A stretch of DNA of 33,266 nucleotides from the NCBI GenBank assembly GCA_902782715.1, contig CACZOG010000090.1, forward strand, positions 1 through 33,266, given 5' to 3'. The position numbers and the translations under genes are program-made. This document shows, in pieces, positions 7,392 through 14,874 of this stretch. The notes below the pieces were generated by a model. It made no database searches. It was not told where the DNA came from and was given only the letters and a program-made list of their open reading frames with translations. Every line of letters begins with the position of its first letter. Position 1 is the first letter of the stretch. The stretch comes from an uncultured Lachnospiraceae bacterium. GTDB lineage: Bacteria; Bacillota; Clostridia; Lachnospirales; Lachnospiraceae.

Positions 7392-8189
7392 ATGAAAACT
7401 GTTTTATCGATCGCGGGGAGCGATCCGTCGGGAGGTGCCGGAATTCAGGCCGACATAAAGACCATGACGTTAAACGGTGTCTATGCCATGAGTGCGGTCA
7501 CTGCACTTACCGCACAGAATACTTTAGGGGTAAGAGCCATTGAAGAAGTAAGCGCGGATCTTTTAAAAGAGCAGATCGACTGCGTATTCGAAGACATATA
7601 TCCCGACGCCGTAAAGATCGGAATGGTTTCTTCAAAAGAACTGATCGAAACCATTGCGGAAAGGCTTGATTTTTTTAAGGCTGAGAACATTGTGGTCGAT
7701 CCCGTAATGGCTGCGACAAGCGGTTCGTCGCTTTTAAAAACGGATGCCGTTGATGCACTTATAAAATATCTTTTTCCCATATCGACGATCGTAACGCCGA
7801 ACATTCCGGAGGCTGAGGTGCTTTCGGGAATGGAGATTTTAAACGAAAAAGATATGAAAAAAGCAGCAGAGAAGATAGGCAGGGAATGCAGCTGCGCGGT
7901 TTTGATAAAAGGCGGGCACAGCATTAACGATGCCGACGATATTCTTTTTTCAGATGACGTAATAACGGTCTTTAAGGGAAGGAGGATCGATAATCCGAAT
8001 ACGCACGGTACGGGCTGTACATTATCGAGCGCGATAGCATCCAATCTTGCGAAAGGTTATCCGATAAAAGAATCCGTACAAAGAGCCAAAGATTATTTAT
8101 CGTGTGCGTTAACGGCTGATCTGAATCTTGGAAAAGGGTCCGGGCCGATTGATCACGCATTTGATCTTAAATCCGAATTTGCACAATAA
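7392..8189 (+). CDS. thiD: ThiD, hydroxymethylpyrimidine (phosphate) kinase
   Basis: This 265-residue cytoplasmic kinase phosphorylates HMP and HMP-phosphate to HMP-pyrophosphate, the pyrimidine half of thiamine. It is a ribokinase-fold enzyme of normal length. N-terminal SIAGSDPSGGAGIQADIKT, central VVDPVMAATSG and TPNIPEAEVLSG, and C-terminal NTHGTGCTLSSAIASNLAKG (anion hole and catalytic Asp region) are all intact. Its site AAGGAGG lies just before the ATG. It is the first gene behind the TPP riboswitch and is followed by thiC after 23 bases. No ThiE is fused to it; thiE is a separate gene later in the operon. Confidence 0.96.
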   Translation: MKTVLSIAGSDPSGGAGIQADIKTMTLNGVYAMSAVTALTAQNTLGVRAIEEVSADLLKEQIDCVFEDIYPDAVKIGMVSSKELIETIAERLDFFKAENIVVDPVMAATSGSSLLKTDAVDALIKYLFPISTIVTPNIPEAEVLSGMEILNEKDMKKAAEKIGRECSCAVLIKGGHSINDADDILFSDDVITVFKGRRIDNPNTHGTGCTLSSAIASNLAKGYPIKESVQRAKDYLSCALTADLNLGKGSGPIDHAFDLKSEFAQ

Positions 8190-8212
8190 ATACACACAGA
8201 AAGGATACTAAA

Positions 8213-9517
8213 ATGAAAAACTACACTACTCAGATGGACGCGGCAAGAAAGGGGATAATAACTCCCGAAATGAAGAAGGTGGCGGCAAAGGAATACCGAA
8301 GCGAGGAGGAGATAAGGGAGCTTGTGGCCCGCGGCAGTGTTGCGATCTGCGCGAACAGACTGCATAAATGCCTTGAACCCAACGGCGTAGGCTCTATGCT
8401 TCGTACCAAGATAAACGTTAATCTCGGAGTATCGAGAGACTGTAAAGATTATGACATCGAAATGAGAAAAGTAATGGCAGCAGTCGATATGGGAGCAGAA
8501 GCCATAATGGATCTTTCCTCCCACGGCAATACGCAGCCTTTCAGAAAGAAGCTTACATCCGAATGCCCCGCCATGATAGGAACGGTTCCGGTTTATGACA
8601 GCGTGATCCATTATCAGAGAGATCTTGCAACGCTTACGGCTAAGGATTTTATCGATGTTGTGCGTCTTCATGCCGAAGACGGAGTTGATTTTGTGACACT
8701 TCACTGCGGAATTACGAGAAAAACCATTGAACAGATCCGTAAGCATAAAAGAAAAATGAATATAGTATCCAGAGGAGGCTCGCTTGTTTTTGCGTGGATG
8801 TGCATGACGGGAGAGGAAAATCCTTTTTATGAGTATTACGATGAGATACTCGATATCTGTCGTGAATACGACGTTACGATATCTTTGGGAGATGCGTGCC
8901 GACCGGGATGTTTAGCCGACGCATCCGATGTATGTCAGATCGAAGAACTCGTTCGTCTCGGAGAACTTACAAAACGTGCTTGGGAAAAAGATGTTCAGGT
9001 AATGGTTGAAGGACCGGGCCATATGCCGCTCGATCAGATAGAAGCCAATATGAAGATCCAGCAGACAATATGCATGGGTGCGCCTTTTTATGTTTTAGGA
9101 CCCCTTGTTACGGATATAGCACCCGGATACGATCATATTACATCTGCTATCGGCGGTGCGATCGCTGCATCGGCAGGCGCGGCGTTTCTTTGCTACGTTA
9201 CTCCAGCAGAGCATCTGGCATTACCCAATGTCGAGGATGTTAAACAGGGGATCATTGCATCGAAGATCGCGGCACATGCAGCCGATATCGCAAAGAAAGT
9301 ACCTCATGCGAGAGACATTGACGATAAGATGGCGGATGCAAGAAGAACATTTGACTGGGAGGCACAGTGGGAGTGCTCGATCGATCCTAAGACAGCAAGA
9401 GCGATCCGTGATTCACGTGCCCCGGAACATGACGACACCTGTTCCATGTGCGGTAAATTCTGTGCGGTAAGAAGCATGAACAAAGCTCTGGCCGGAGAAT
9501 ACATAGATATACTTTAG
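8213..9517 (+). CDS. thiC: ThiC, phosphomethylpyrimidine synthase (short form)
   Basis: This 434-residue radical-SAM enzyme converts 5-aminoimidazole ribotide to HMP-phosphate in the cytoplasm. It is the short form without the long N-terminal domain seen in proteobacterial ThiC. Visible motifs include AAVDMGAEAIMDLSSHGN, DFVTLHCGITR and VEGPGHMPLDQIEANM. The iron-sulfur cysteines lie near the C-terminus at C410, C413 and C417, spaced CX2CX3C rather than the textbook CX2CX4C. The gene has an AAAGGA site and follows thiD by 23 bases. De novo pyrimidine synthesis combined with a thiazole salvage branch downstream fits the operon. Confidence 0.96.
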   Translation: MKNYTTQMDAARKGIITPEMKKVAAKEYRSEEEIRELVARGSVAICANRLHKCLEPNGVGSMLRTKINVNLGVSRDCKDYDIEMRKVMAAVDMGAEAIMDLSSHGNTQPFRKKLTSECPAMIGTVPVYDSVIHYQRDLATLTAKDFIDVVRLHAEDGVDFVTLHCGITRKTIEQIRKHKRKMNIVSRGGSLVFAWMCMTGEENPFYEYYDEILDICREYDVTISLGDACRPGCLADASDVCQIEELVRLGELTKRAWEKDVQVMVEGPGHMPLDQIEANMKIQQTICMGAPFYVLGPLVTDIAPGYDHITSAIGGAIAASAGAAFLCYVTPAEHLALPNVEDVKQGIIASKIAAHAADIAKKVPHARDIDDKMADARRTFDWEAQWECSIDPKTARAIRDSRAPEHDDTCSMCGKFCAVRSMNKALAGEYIDIL

Positions 9518-9570
9518 AGATAAATATCTGCCATTGTTTACGATGCAGGATTAAGGAAAAGAGGCGAATT

Positions 9571-10308
9571 ATGAAGAAAAACAATGTACTTAAATTAATC
9601 ATGCTCTCCATGCTTATTGCAATCGGAGTTGTCATATCTCCCATTTTAAGAGTTGAAGGAATGTGCCCTATGGCACATTTTATCAATATAGTCTGTTCCG
9701 TTCTTTTGGGACCGTGGTATTCTCTTGTCTGTGCTTTTACGATAGGAATTATCAGAATGGTTCTCATGGGAATACCGCCGCTTGCGTTAACGGGCGCTGT
9801 GTTCGGAGCATTTCTTTCAGGTGTTTTCTACCGTCTTTCAAAAGGGAAAATACTTATGGCTGTTCTGGGTGAAATCATCGGGACCGGCATAATCGGAGCA
9901 GTGGTATCGTATCCCGTAATGACACTTTTGTGGAATAAGGAAGGGCTTACGTGGTTCTTTTACATTCCGTCTTTTATATGCGGAACGCTTATCGGCGGAA
10001 GCGTTGCATATTTCTTTTTACGTAAAATGATTGAAAACGGAATGCTTTCCAAAATGCAGGAAAAACTCGGCACCCCGGTATTTGCCGACAAAAGCACGAT
10101 TATCTCGAATACCGTTTCGATTGCCGCGTTCGGACCGGTTTTGTTTGTTGTATTCCTGCTTCTTCCGCAGATTTTCAAATCGGAAGCCACATTCTGGAAA
10201 TATCCGGCTTACGGATCGATTATCGGCTTTATTGCAATAGCAGCCGTTTATTTCGCATTAAAAATGATTACACGAAAAACCAAAGGAAAAAACAAAGATG
10301 TCAATTAA
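9571..10308 (+). CDS. thiW: ThiW-like ECF transporter S component (thiazole uptake), C-terminally extended
   Basis: This 245-residue polytopic membrane protein resembles ThiW, the substrate-binding S component thought to import the thiazole precursor with the shared energy-coupling factor module. Family-like features are GVVISPILRVEGMCPMAHF, INIVCSVLLGPWY and IGIIRMVLMGIPP, then GEIIGTGIIGAVVSYPV. ThiW proteins are usually about 160-170 residues; here about 75 extra residues follow, with a charged stretch (149-175) and two more hydrophobic segments (about 182-202 and 214-232). The gene overlaps thiM by 11 bases. No EcfA/EcfT genes are in the window. Substrate is inferred from family and from neighbouring thiM. 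Confidence 0.88.
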   Translation: MKKNNVLKLIMLSMLIAIGVVISPILRVEGMCPMAHFINIVCSVLLGPWYSLVCAFTIGIIRMVLMGIPPLALTGAVFGAFLSGVFYRLSKGKILMAVLGEIIGTGIIGAVVSYPVMTLLWNKEGLTWFFYIPSFICGTLIGGSVAYFFLRKMIENGMLSKMQEKLGTPVFADKSTIISNTVSIAAFGPVLFVVFLLLPQIFKSEATFWKYPAYGSIIGFIAIAAVYFALKMITRKTKGKNKDVN

Positions 10309-11092
10309 AGATATTCGTGAAAAGCTGAATGAAAAAAATCCGCTTATACACTGCATTACAAATCCGATTTCGATAAGGGAATGTGCGAATGTGATTTTAT
10401 CCTCGGGTGCAAGACCGATTATGGCTGAACATCCCGATGAAGTAGAAACGGTTACAAAAAGCGCGCTCGCACTTTTAATCAATCTCGGAAACCTTACAAA
10501 AGAGAGGGAAGAAGCCATCCTTTTATCGGCTGAAACAGCGGGAGATTTCAACATACCCTGCGTGCTTGATTTATGCGGTGCCGCGGCTTTAAAGAACCGT
10601 CGTGAACTTGCTGTGTCGGTTATAAAAAAAGCTTCGCCCAAAATCATCAAGGGAAATTATTCCGAGATAAAAGCGCTCTATGACGAAACGTATAAAGCTT
10701 CGGGAGTCGATACGGAAAAGAACCTTGATAAAGAAGAGATAAGCGAAGCGGCAAAAACTCTTGCGAGAAAATATAAGGCCACGGTTTTGGCAAGCGGCAA
10801 AACGGACGTTGTTACCGACGGAAATACTCTGTATCACTGTGAAAACGGCACACCTCAGCTTGCAAAGATAACCGGGACAGGCTGCATGCAGGGTGCACTC
10901 TCGGCTGCTTTTTTATCCGTGGCTGAAGCTTTGGATGCCGCACTTTTATCATGCGTTATGTTTGCGGTATGCGGAGAAAAGGCCGAGACGCCTCTTGGAA
11001 ACGGTTCATTCGAAGTAAGACTTTTAGATGCACTGTCCGTGATCGAAAGTGAAGAGATCGACACAAGAGCAAAGATTAAAAAGGTTATGTGA
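10298..11092 (+). CDS. thiM: ThiM, hydroxyethylthiazole kinase
   Basis: This 264-residue cytoplasmic kinase phosphorylates hydroxyethylthiazole, the salvage route to the thiazole half of thiamine. It has the ribokinase-like fold with N-terminal PLIHCITNPISIRECANVIL, IIKGNYSEIKAL in the middle, and the catalytic segment KITGTGCMQGALSAAFL. The length is normal. It starts inside the end of thiW (11-base overlap), consistent with coupled uptake and phosphorylation of the same substrate, and thiE follows after 33 bases. No thiG, thiH, thiS or thiF is present nearby, so this operon appears to rely on scavenged thiazole unless those genes lie elsewhere. Confidence 0.96.
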   Translation: MSIKDIREKLNEKNPLIHCITNPISIRECANVILSSGARPIMAEHPDEVETVTKSALALLINLGNLTKEREEAILLSAETAGDFNIPCVLDLCGAAALKNRRELAVSVIKKASPKIIKGNYSEIKALYDETYKASGVDTEKNLDKEEISEAAKTLARKYKATVLASGKTDVVTDGNTLYHCENGTPQLAKITGTGCMQGALSAAFLSVAEALDAALLSCVMFAVCGEKAETPLGNGSFEVRLLDALSVIESEEIDTRAKIKKVM

Positions 11093-11125
11093 TGCGCAAA
11101 GCATGACTGACCGGGGAGAATCAAG

Positions 11126-11761
11126 ATGAAAGATATAAACACAAGGATCTATTTTATAACCGACAGCACTGATTATGATAAGGATGAATTTTTAAGAAGG
11201 ATCGAGAGCGCTCTTAAAGGCGGAGTCACTCTTATTCAGCTCAGGGAAAAAGAAAGAAGCACAAGAGAATATCTTGAACTTGCAGATGCGGTGCATGAGA
11301 TTTCTTTAAAGTACGATGTACCTCTGATCATAGATGACAGACTCGACATAGCGATGGCTGTTAACGCAGAGGGCGTTCATTTGGGACAAAGCGACCTTCC
11401 GATAAAGATCGCACGTGAGATCTTCGGGCCCTACAAGATCATCGGAGCAACGGCCAAAACGGTTGCACAGGCTGAAGAAGCATATGAACAGGGTGCGGAT
11501 TATCTTGGAGTCGGCGCGATCTTTCCGACAACAACCAAAGTAAAAACGATTTTAACTTCTAAAGAAACGTTGTATGATATATGTATGTCGGTTCCCATTC
11601 CCGTAAATGCCATCGGAGGACTTACTCCCGATAATATCGACATTTTAAAAGGCATACCGATCGCGGGAGTGTGTGCCGTTTCCGCCATAATGAAGGCGGA
11701 AGATCCCTTTAAGGCTTCGAAACTCTTATCCGAAGCCGTAAAGGAGAAACTTGGATTTTAG
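11126..11761 (+). CDS. thiE: ThiE, thiamine-phosphate synthase
   Basis: This 211-residue TIM-barrel enzyme joins HMP-pyrophosphate and thiazole phosphate into thiamine phosphate in the cytoplasm. The key motifs are GGVTLIQLREKERSTREYL, PLIIDDRLDIAMAV, EGVHLGQSDLP, YLGVGAIFPTTTKV and NAIGGLTPDN. Length and motif order are normal. A strong GGGGAGA site precedes the ATG. It completes the pathway set by ThiD, ThiC and ThiM. The next gene starts only 11 bases after its stop, so the transcript and its riboswitch control probably continue into that membrane protein. Confidence 0.96.
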   Translation: MKDINTRIYFITDSTDYDKDEFLRRIESALKGGVTLIQLREKERSTREYLELADAVHEISLKYDVPLIIDDRLDIAMAVNAEGVHLGQSDLPIKIAREIFGPYKIIGATAKTVAQAEEAYEQGADYLGVGAIFPTTTKVKTILTSKETLYDICMSVPIPVNAIGGLTPDNIDILKGIPIAGVCAVSAIMKAEDPFKASKLLSEAVKEKLGF

Positions 11762-11772
11762 GAGAGAGACCG

Positions 11773-12618
11773 ATGAAAGATCGGATCAAATACATAATTA
11801 TTTTTAATGTTTTAATTCTTATCGAGTGTGCCATCGGGATGTGGACAGATGGTTTTGTGCGAGGATATGTGGGAGATGTTCTTATAATCCCGACCCTGTA
11901 TATTCTCGCAAGAGCAGCGTATTACAATAAGGACACGATCTTTTCGGTATATGTGCTTCCGTTTTGCTGCTATTATCTCGGATGGGTAGCGGAGATCCTC
12001 CAGCTGATCGATATATATGACATTCTCGGTATCAGCACAGATTCGATCATTGCCGTTATTTTAGGCGGAAGTTTTGACATTTTTGACGGTCTTGCATATC
12101 TTTTTGGACTCTATCTGATCGGGGTTTTACTGGCAGTCGAGAGTTTTATAGAAAAAAAAGACAGAGAATGGTGGTATCCGATAGGAGTATTCCTTCACTG
12201 GACATGGGGAAACATGCAGACTATGGCCGGACTGGTTCTGTATCTTATTTATTATAAATGCCCGCACCGTTATTACAAAGGAGTGCTTCAGACGGTCTGG
12301 CCTAAGGATTCAGGATTGTCCATGGGTTTTTTCATCTTTACTCCGAGTGAAGACGGCGGTGAAGACACACACTTTTCGGAAAGAATGGAATACTGCAATA
12401 AGGTAACCGTTCATGAATACGGTCACACGATTCAGGCACTTCTTTTAGGACCGCTTTATCCTTTTGTGATAGGAATTCCCTCGTTAAGCTGGGGCAGCAT
12501 CCCCGTATTTGAAATAATACGCCGTAAGAAAAATATTCCTTACACCTGGCTTTTCTGTGAGAAATGGGCATCATCATGGGGAGAAAAAGTTACGAAAGAA
12601 AAAGCAATATGGAATTAG
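11773..12618 (+). CDS. Membrane protein: DUF2809-like domain plus HEYGH metalloprotease-like domain
   Basis: This 281-residue protein has four or five hydrophobic segments in residues 1-160. The stretch 27-48 (DGFVRGYVGDVLIIPTLYIL) resembles DUF2809 membrane proteins. The C-terminal part carries HEYGH at 214-218, a HEXXH zinc signature, followed by GPLYPFVIGIPSLSWGS and FCEKWASSWGE; E263 could be a third metal ligand as in related HEYGH domains. The N-terminal assignment is tentative. It begins 11 bases after thiE with its own GGAGAG site, so it is probably the last gene under the TPP riboswitch; no terminator separates them. A protease or inactive metal-binding role is inference, and I know of no thiamine gene of this type. 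Confidence 0.78.
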   Translation: MKDRIKYIIIFNVLILIECAIGMWTDGFVRGYVGDVLIIPTLYILARAAYYNKDTIFSVYVLPFCCYYLGWVAEILQLIDIYDILGISTDSIIAVILGGSFDIFDGLAYLFGLYLIGVLLAVESFIEKKDREWWYPIGVFLHWTWGNMQTMAGLVLYLIYYKCPHRYYKGVLQTVWPKDSGLSMGFFIFTPSEDGGEDTHFSERMEYCNKVTVHEYGHTIQALLLGPLYPFVIGIPSLSWGSIPVFEIIRRKKNIPYTWLFCEKWASSWGEKVTKEKAIWN

Positions 12619-12643
12619 TTTTGTATCAAAATAGTGGTATAAT
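12615..12643 (+). promoter_or_regulatory. Extended -10 promoter for the 12674-14818 unit
   Basis: TGG-TATAAT (12635-12643) is a perfect TG-extended -10. TTAGTT at 12615-12620 is a weak -35 at 17 bp. The -35 overlaps the stop codon of the preceding gene; no terminator precedes it, so readthrough from the thiamine operon remains possible. Confidence 0.6.
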
Positions 12644-12673
12644 GGATACATGTATTGAGAAAGGAGTTACAAC

Positions 12674-13066
12674 ATGAAAGAAGTTTATGATTTTATCAAA
12701 AAATGCGGAACATATTATCTTGCAACGGTTGAAGGAGATCAGCCCAGAGTAAGACCGTTCGGTACGATCGAGATTTTTGAAGATAAGTTATACATTCAGA
12801 CGGGAAAGAGCAAAGATGTTTCAAAGCAGATCCAGGCTAATCCCAAGGTTGAATTAAGCTGCTTCGCCCAAGGAACATGGTTAAGACTCTCGGGTGAACT
12901 TGTTCGCGATGACAGAAAAGAAGCAAAGAAGCATATGCTCGACAATTATCCCGAGTTACGGGGAATGTATTCGGAAGACGATGATAATACCGAAGTATTG
13001 TATTTTAAGAATGCTACGGCAGTATTCTCATCATTTGCCGCTGCTCCCAGAACGATCACTTTCTAA
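12674..13066 (+). CDS. Pyridoxamine 5'-phosphate oxidase-like (FMN split-barrel) protein
   Basis: This 130-residue single-domain protein has the FMN-binding split-barrel pattern: YYLATVEGDQPRVRPFGT near the N-terminus, LYIQTGKSKDVSKQIQANPKVEL in the middle and WLRLSGELVRDD. Small proteins like this bind FMN, F420 or haem and usually act as flavin-dependent reductases; the substrate cannot be told from sequence. They are often annotated as PNPOx family without being true pyridoxamine oxidases. It is preceded by AAAGGAG and leads a tightly spaced unit that also holds a flavodoxin-like protein, so a flavin redox link is plausible. Confidence 0.88.
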   Translation: MKEVYDFIKKCGTYYLATVEGDQPRVRPFGTIEIFEDKLYIQTGKSKDVSKQIQANPKVELSCFAQGTWLRLSGELVRDDRKEAKKHMLDNYPELRGMYSEDDDNTEVLYFKNATAVFSSFAAAPRTITF

Positions 13067-13077
13067 AAGGATTTGAA

Positions 13078-13518
13078 ATGGAATACGCTTTTTACGGATG
13101 GGAGAGTGCAAACTCTCCCGTTTGCGACGATAAATACAAAAAAATAGAAAATCCCCGAAAGATGTACGATGTTTTGTCAGAAATATGGTGCGAATACACC
13201 TGCGCTCCGCGATTAAGACAAAAATGGAGTGAAAACAACAAAACAGTCGGTCAATGTTCGATCACGGCTTTTCTGGTACAGGATGTGTTCGGCGGAAAAG
13301 TGTACGGAGTACCTTTGGAGGACGGCAATTATCACTGTTACAATGTTGTGGGAGAGAGTGTTTTCGATCTGACGAGCGAACAGTTTGAAGGAAGAAAACT
13401 TGAATACAGACTCGAGAACGAACAGTTAAGGGAAGTTCATTTCGCCAAAGAAGAGAAAAGATTAAGATATGAATATCTTAAGGATAAACTTAACGAATAC
13501 TGCAATATGCCGATATAG
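13078..13518 (+). CDS. YunG-family protein
   Basis: This 146-residue protein resembles the Bacillus YunG family. The hallmark is KTVGQCSITAFLVQDVFGG followed by YHCYNVVGESVFDLTSEQF. The order C60 - H86 - D97 (GQC, YHCYN, VFDLT) resembles a papain/transglutaminase-like catalytic triad, but I know of no demonstrated enzymatic activity for the family. It is soluble, with no signal or membrane segment. It begins 11 bases after the PNPOx-like gene with an AAAGGA site and is followed by the flavodoxin-like gene after 20 bases. Confidence 0.82.
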   Translation: MEYAFYGWESANSPVCDDKYKKIENPRKMYDVLSEIWCEYTCAPRLRQKWSENNKTVGQCSITAFLVQDVFGGKVYGVPLEDGNYHCYNVVGESVFDLTSEQFEGRKLEYRLENEQLREVHFAKEEKRLRYEYLKDKLNEYCNMPI

Positions 13519-13538
13519 ATAACGGAGGCAGGGATGCT

Positions 13539-14018
13539 ATGAAAACCATTATTGTATTTTATTCACTTGAAGGCAGCACAAGGAAGGTTGCCGAACGTCT
13601 GGCAGTGGAACTGAAAGCAGATCTTCTTGAGTTAAAGCCCGTAAAACCCGTTAAAAACAACGGCTCGAAATTCATGCACGGAGGCGGACAGGTTATGTTC
13701 GGAATATGTCCCAAACTGGAGGATTATACATTCTCGGTTTCGGATTATGACCGTGTGATAATAGGAACCCCCGTCTGGGCGGGAAGCTTTACTCCCGCGA
13801 TCAAGACTTTTCTTAAGGATAACGAACTTAATTATAAAGTCAGCGCGGTGTTTACTTTAAGCGGAAGCGGCAAAAACGAGGGATGCCTTAAGAAATTAAA
13901 GAAAAAATGTCCGTCGATCTTAAACGATGCAAATCTGCTTGATACCAATAATCCGGACAACGAAGAAACCAACGAAAAAAGAATTAAGAATTTTATCAGC
14001 AGAATAAGATATGACTGA
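13539..14018 (+). CDS. Flavodoxin-family protein
   Basis: This 159-residue protein has the flavodoxin fold. The N-terminal FMN phosphate loop reads FYSLEGSTRKVAERLA, VIIGTPVWAGSFTPAIKTFL forms the second FMN-contact region, and the third strand region is AVFTLSGSGKNEG. It is a probable cytoplasmic electron carrier or small flavin oxidoreductase. It is the third gene of the 12674 unit, with a GGAGG site and 20 bases to the preceding stop; an adjacent FMN split-barrel gene suggests a shared redox role, although the partner proteins are unknown. Confidence 0.9.
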   Translation: MKTIIVFYSLEGSTRKVAERLAVELKADLLELKPVKPVKNNGSKFMHGGGQVMFGICPKLEDYTFSVSDYDRVIIGTPVWAGSFTPAIKTFLKDNELNYKVSAVFTLSGSGKNEGCLKKLKKKCPSILNDANLLDTNNPDNEETNEKRIKNFISRIRYD

Positions 14019-14035
14019 TATTTTAGGATGAAAAA

Positions 14036-14818
14036 ATGAAAGAAAGATCACTTGTGGCAGGCAAATTAAAGATCATCGGACTCTGCATGTATTTTATCAT
14101 TCTGTTCGGTGAAAGACTCTGTGCGGTTTTTTACAGTTTCAAAATGGGAGGAGAGTACGCGCTTTCTTCCGGACATGTATTTAATTTTATCGCATATACG
14201 GTTACGGTAATAAGTATCGGAGTATCGGTGCCTTTATCCGTAAATTATCTTTACAAGATGATGAGATATCTTTCCCAAAAAGAACCTTATCCTTTTAAAG
14301 CAGATTACAAAAAGATAATCATCGGATTTCTGGCACTGCTTTTCGCAGGAATGATGCATACGGGATTTACCGTTGCACCCGTTCAGTTTGTGGCATACGG
14401 ATTCTTGATCTTCGCCATGGCAGTCAGATGCGTGGAAGAATGCAAGGAAAACAAAGAAAGACGTTTCGCTTCGATAGTGTCTCTTATCTATCTTACATTG
14501 TTCTCGATGACGATACCTGTCTGCTACATTGCACTTAAGCTCGGCGTGCTTACAATACCTTTCTTCGCAGTTGAATTTGCGGCGGTATTTGTACTGATCC
14601 CGCTTTTCGGAAGGATGCTTTACAGATTCTTTACTGACGGCGTTACGGATTTCTCATTCGTCAATCCGCTCGTAATGTTTATTCTCTCGGGATTAACGGT
14701 AGCATTAAAATGGAGCGAGGAGATAAACTGGTTCGTGCTCATATTTGTGGTACTTACGATCGTCTTTTATCTGACATTCGGGATCATCGCATCGATAAAG
14801 ATAAAAAGATCAAAATGA
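14036..14818 (+). CDS. Polytopic membrane protein, function unknown
   Basis: This 260-residue hydrophobic protein has about seven predicted membrane helices (roughly 12-35, 46-70, 90-108, 114-130, 144-165, 168-192 and 208-252 as two). Charged loops include SQKEPYPFKADYKK and ECKENKERR. I do not recognise a family or catalytic motif. It follows the flavodoxin-like gene by 17 bases and ends at a strong terminator 10 bases downstream, so it is the last gene of the 12674-14818 unit. A transport or sensing role is possible but unsupported. Confidence 0.78.
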   Translation: MKERSLVAGKLKIIGLCMYFIILFGERLCAVFYSFKMGGEYALSSGHVFNFIAYTVTVISIGVSVPLSVNYLYKMMRYLSQKEPYPFKADYKKIIIGFLALLFAGMMHTGFTVAPVQFVAYGFLIFAMAVRCVEECKENKERRFASIVSLIYLTLFSMTIPVCYIALKLGVLTIPFFAVEFAAVFVLIPLFGRMLYRFFTDGVTDFSFVNPLVMFILSGLTVALKWSEEINWFVLIFVVLTIVFYLTFGIIASIKIKRSK

Positions 14819-14828
14819 TAAACGGATC

Positions 14829-14860
14829 AAAAAAGCCTTTCGTTAAGAAAGGCTTTTTTA
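14829..14860. terminator. Bidirectional intrinsic terminator
   Basis: A 13-bp perfect stem pairs AAAAAAGCCTTTC (14829-14841) with GAAAGGCTTTTTT (14847-14859) around a GTTAA loop. The symmetric A and T runs let it serve both the plus-strand unit ending at 14818 and the minus-strand L,D-transpeptidase ending at 14875. Confidence 0.9.
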
Positions 14861-14874
14861 TTGCTTATGTTTAA

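Noticed and set aside
7481..8044. Minus-strand frame of 187 codons opposite thiD
   Set aside because: It is a Ser-rich antisense shadow of thiD, with no ribosome site.
9156..9470. Plus-strand frame of 104 codons inside thiC
   Set aside because: It is a +1 shadow of thiC with an Arg/Gln-rich composition and no ribosome site.
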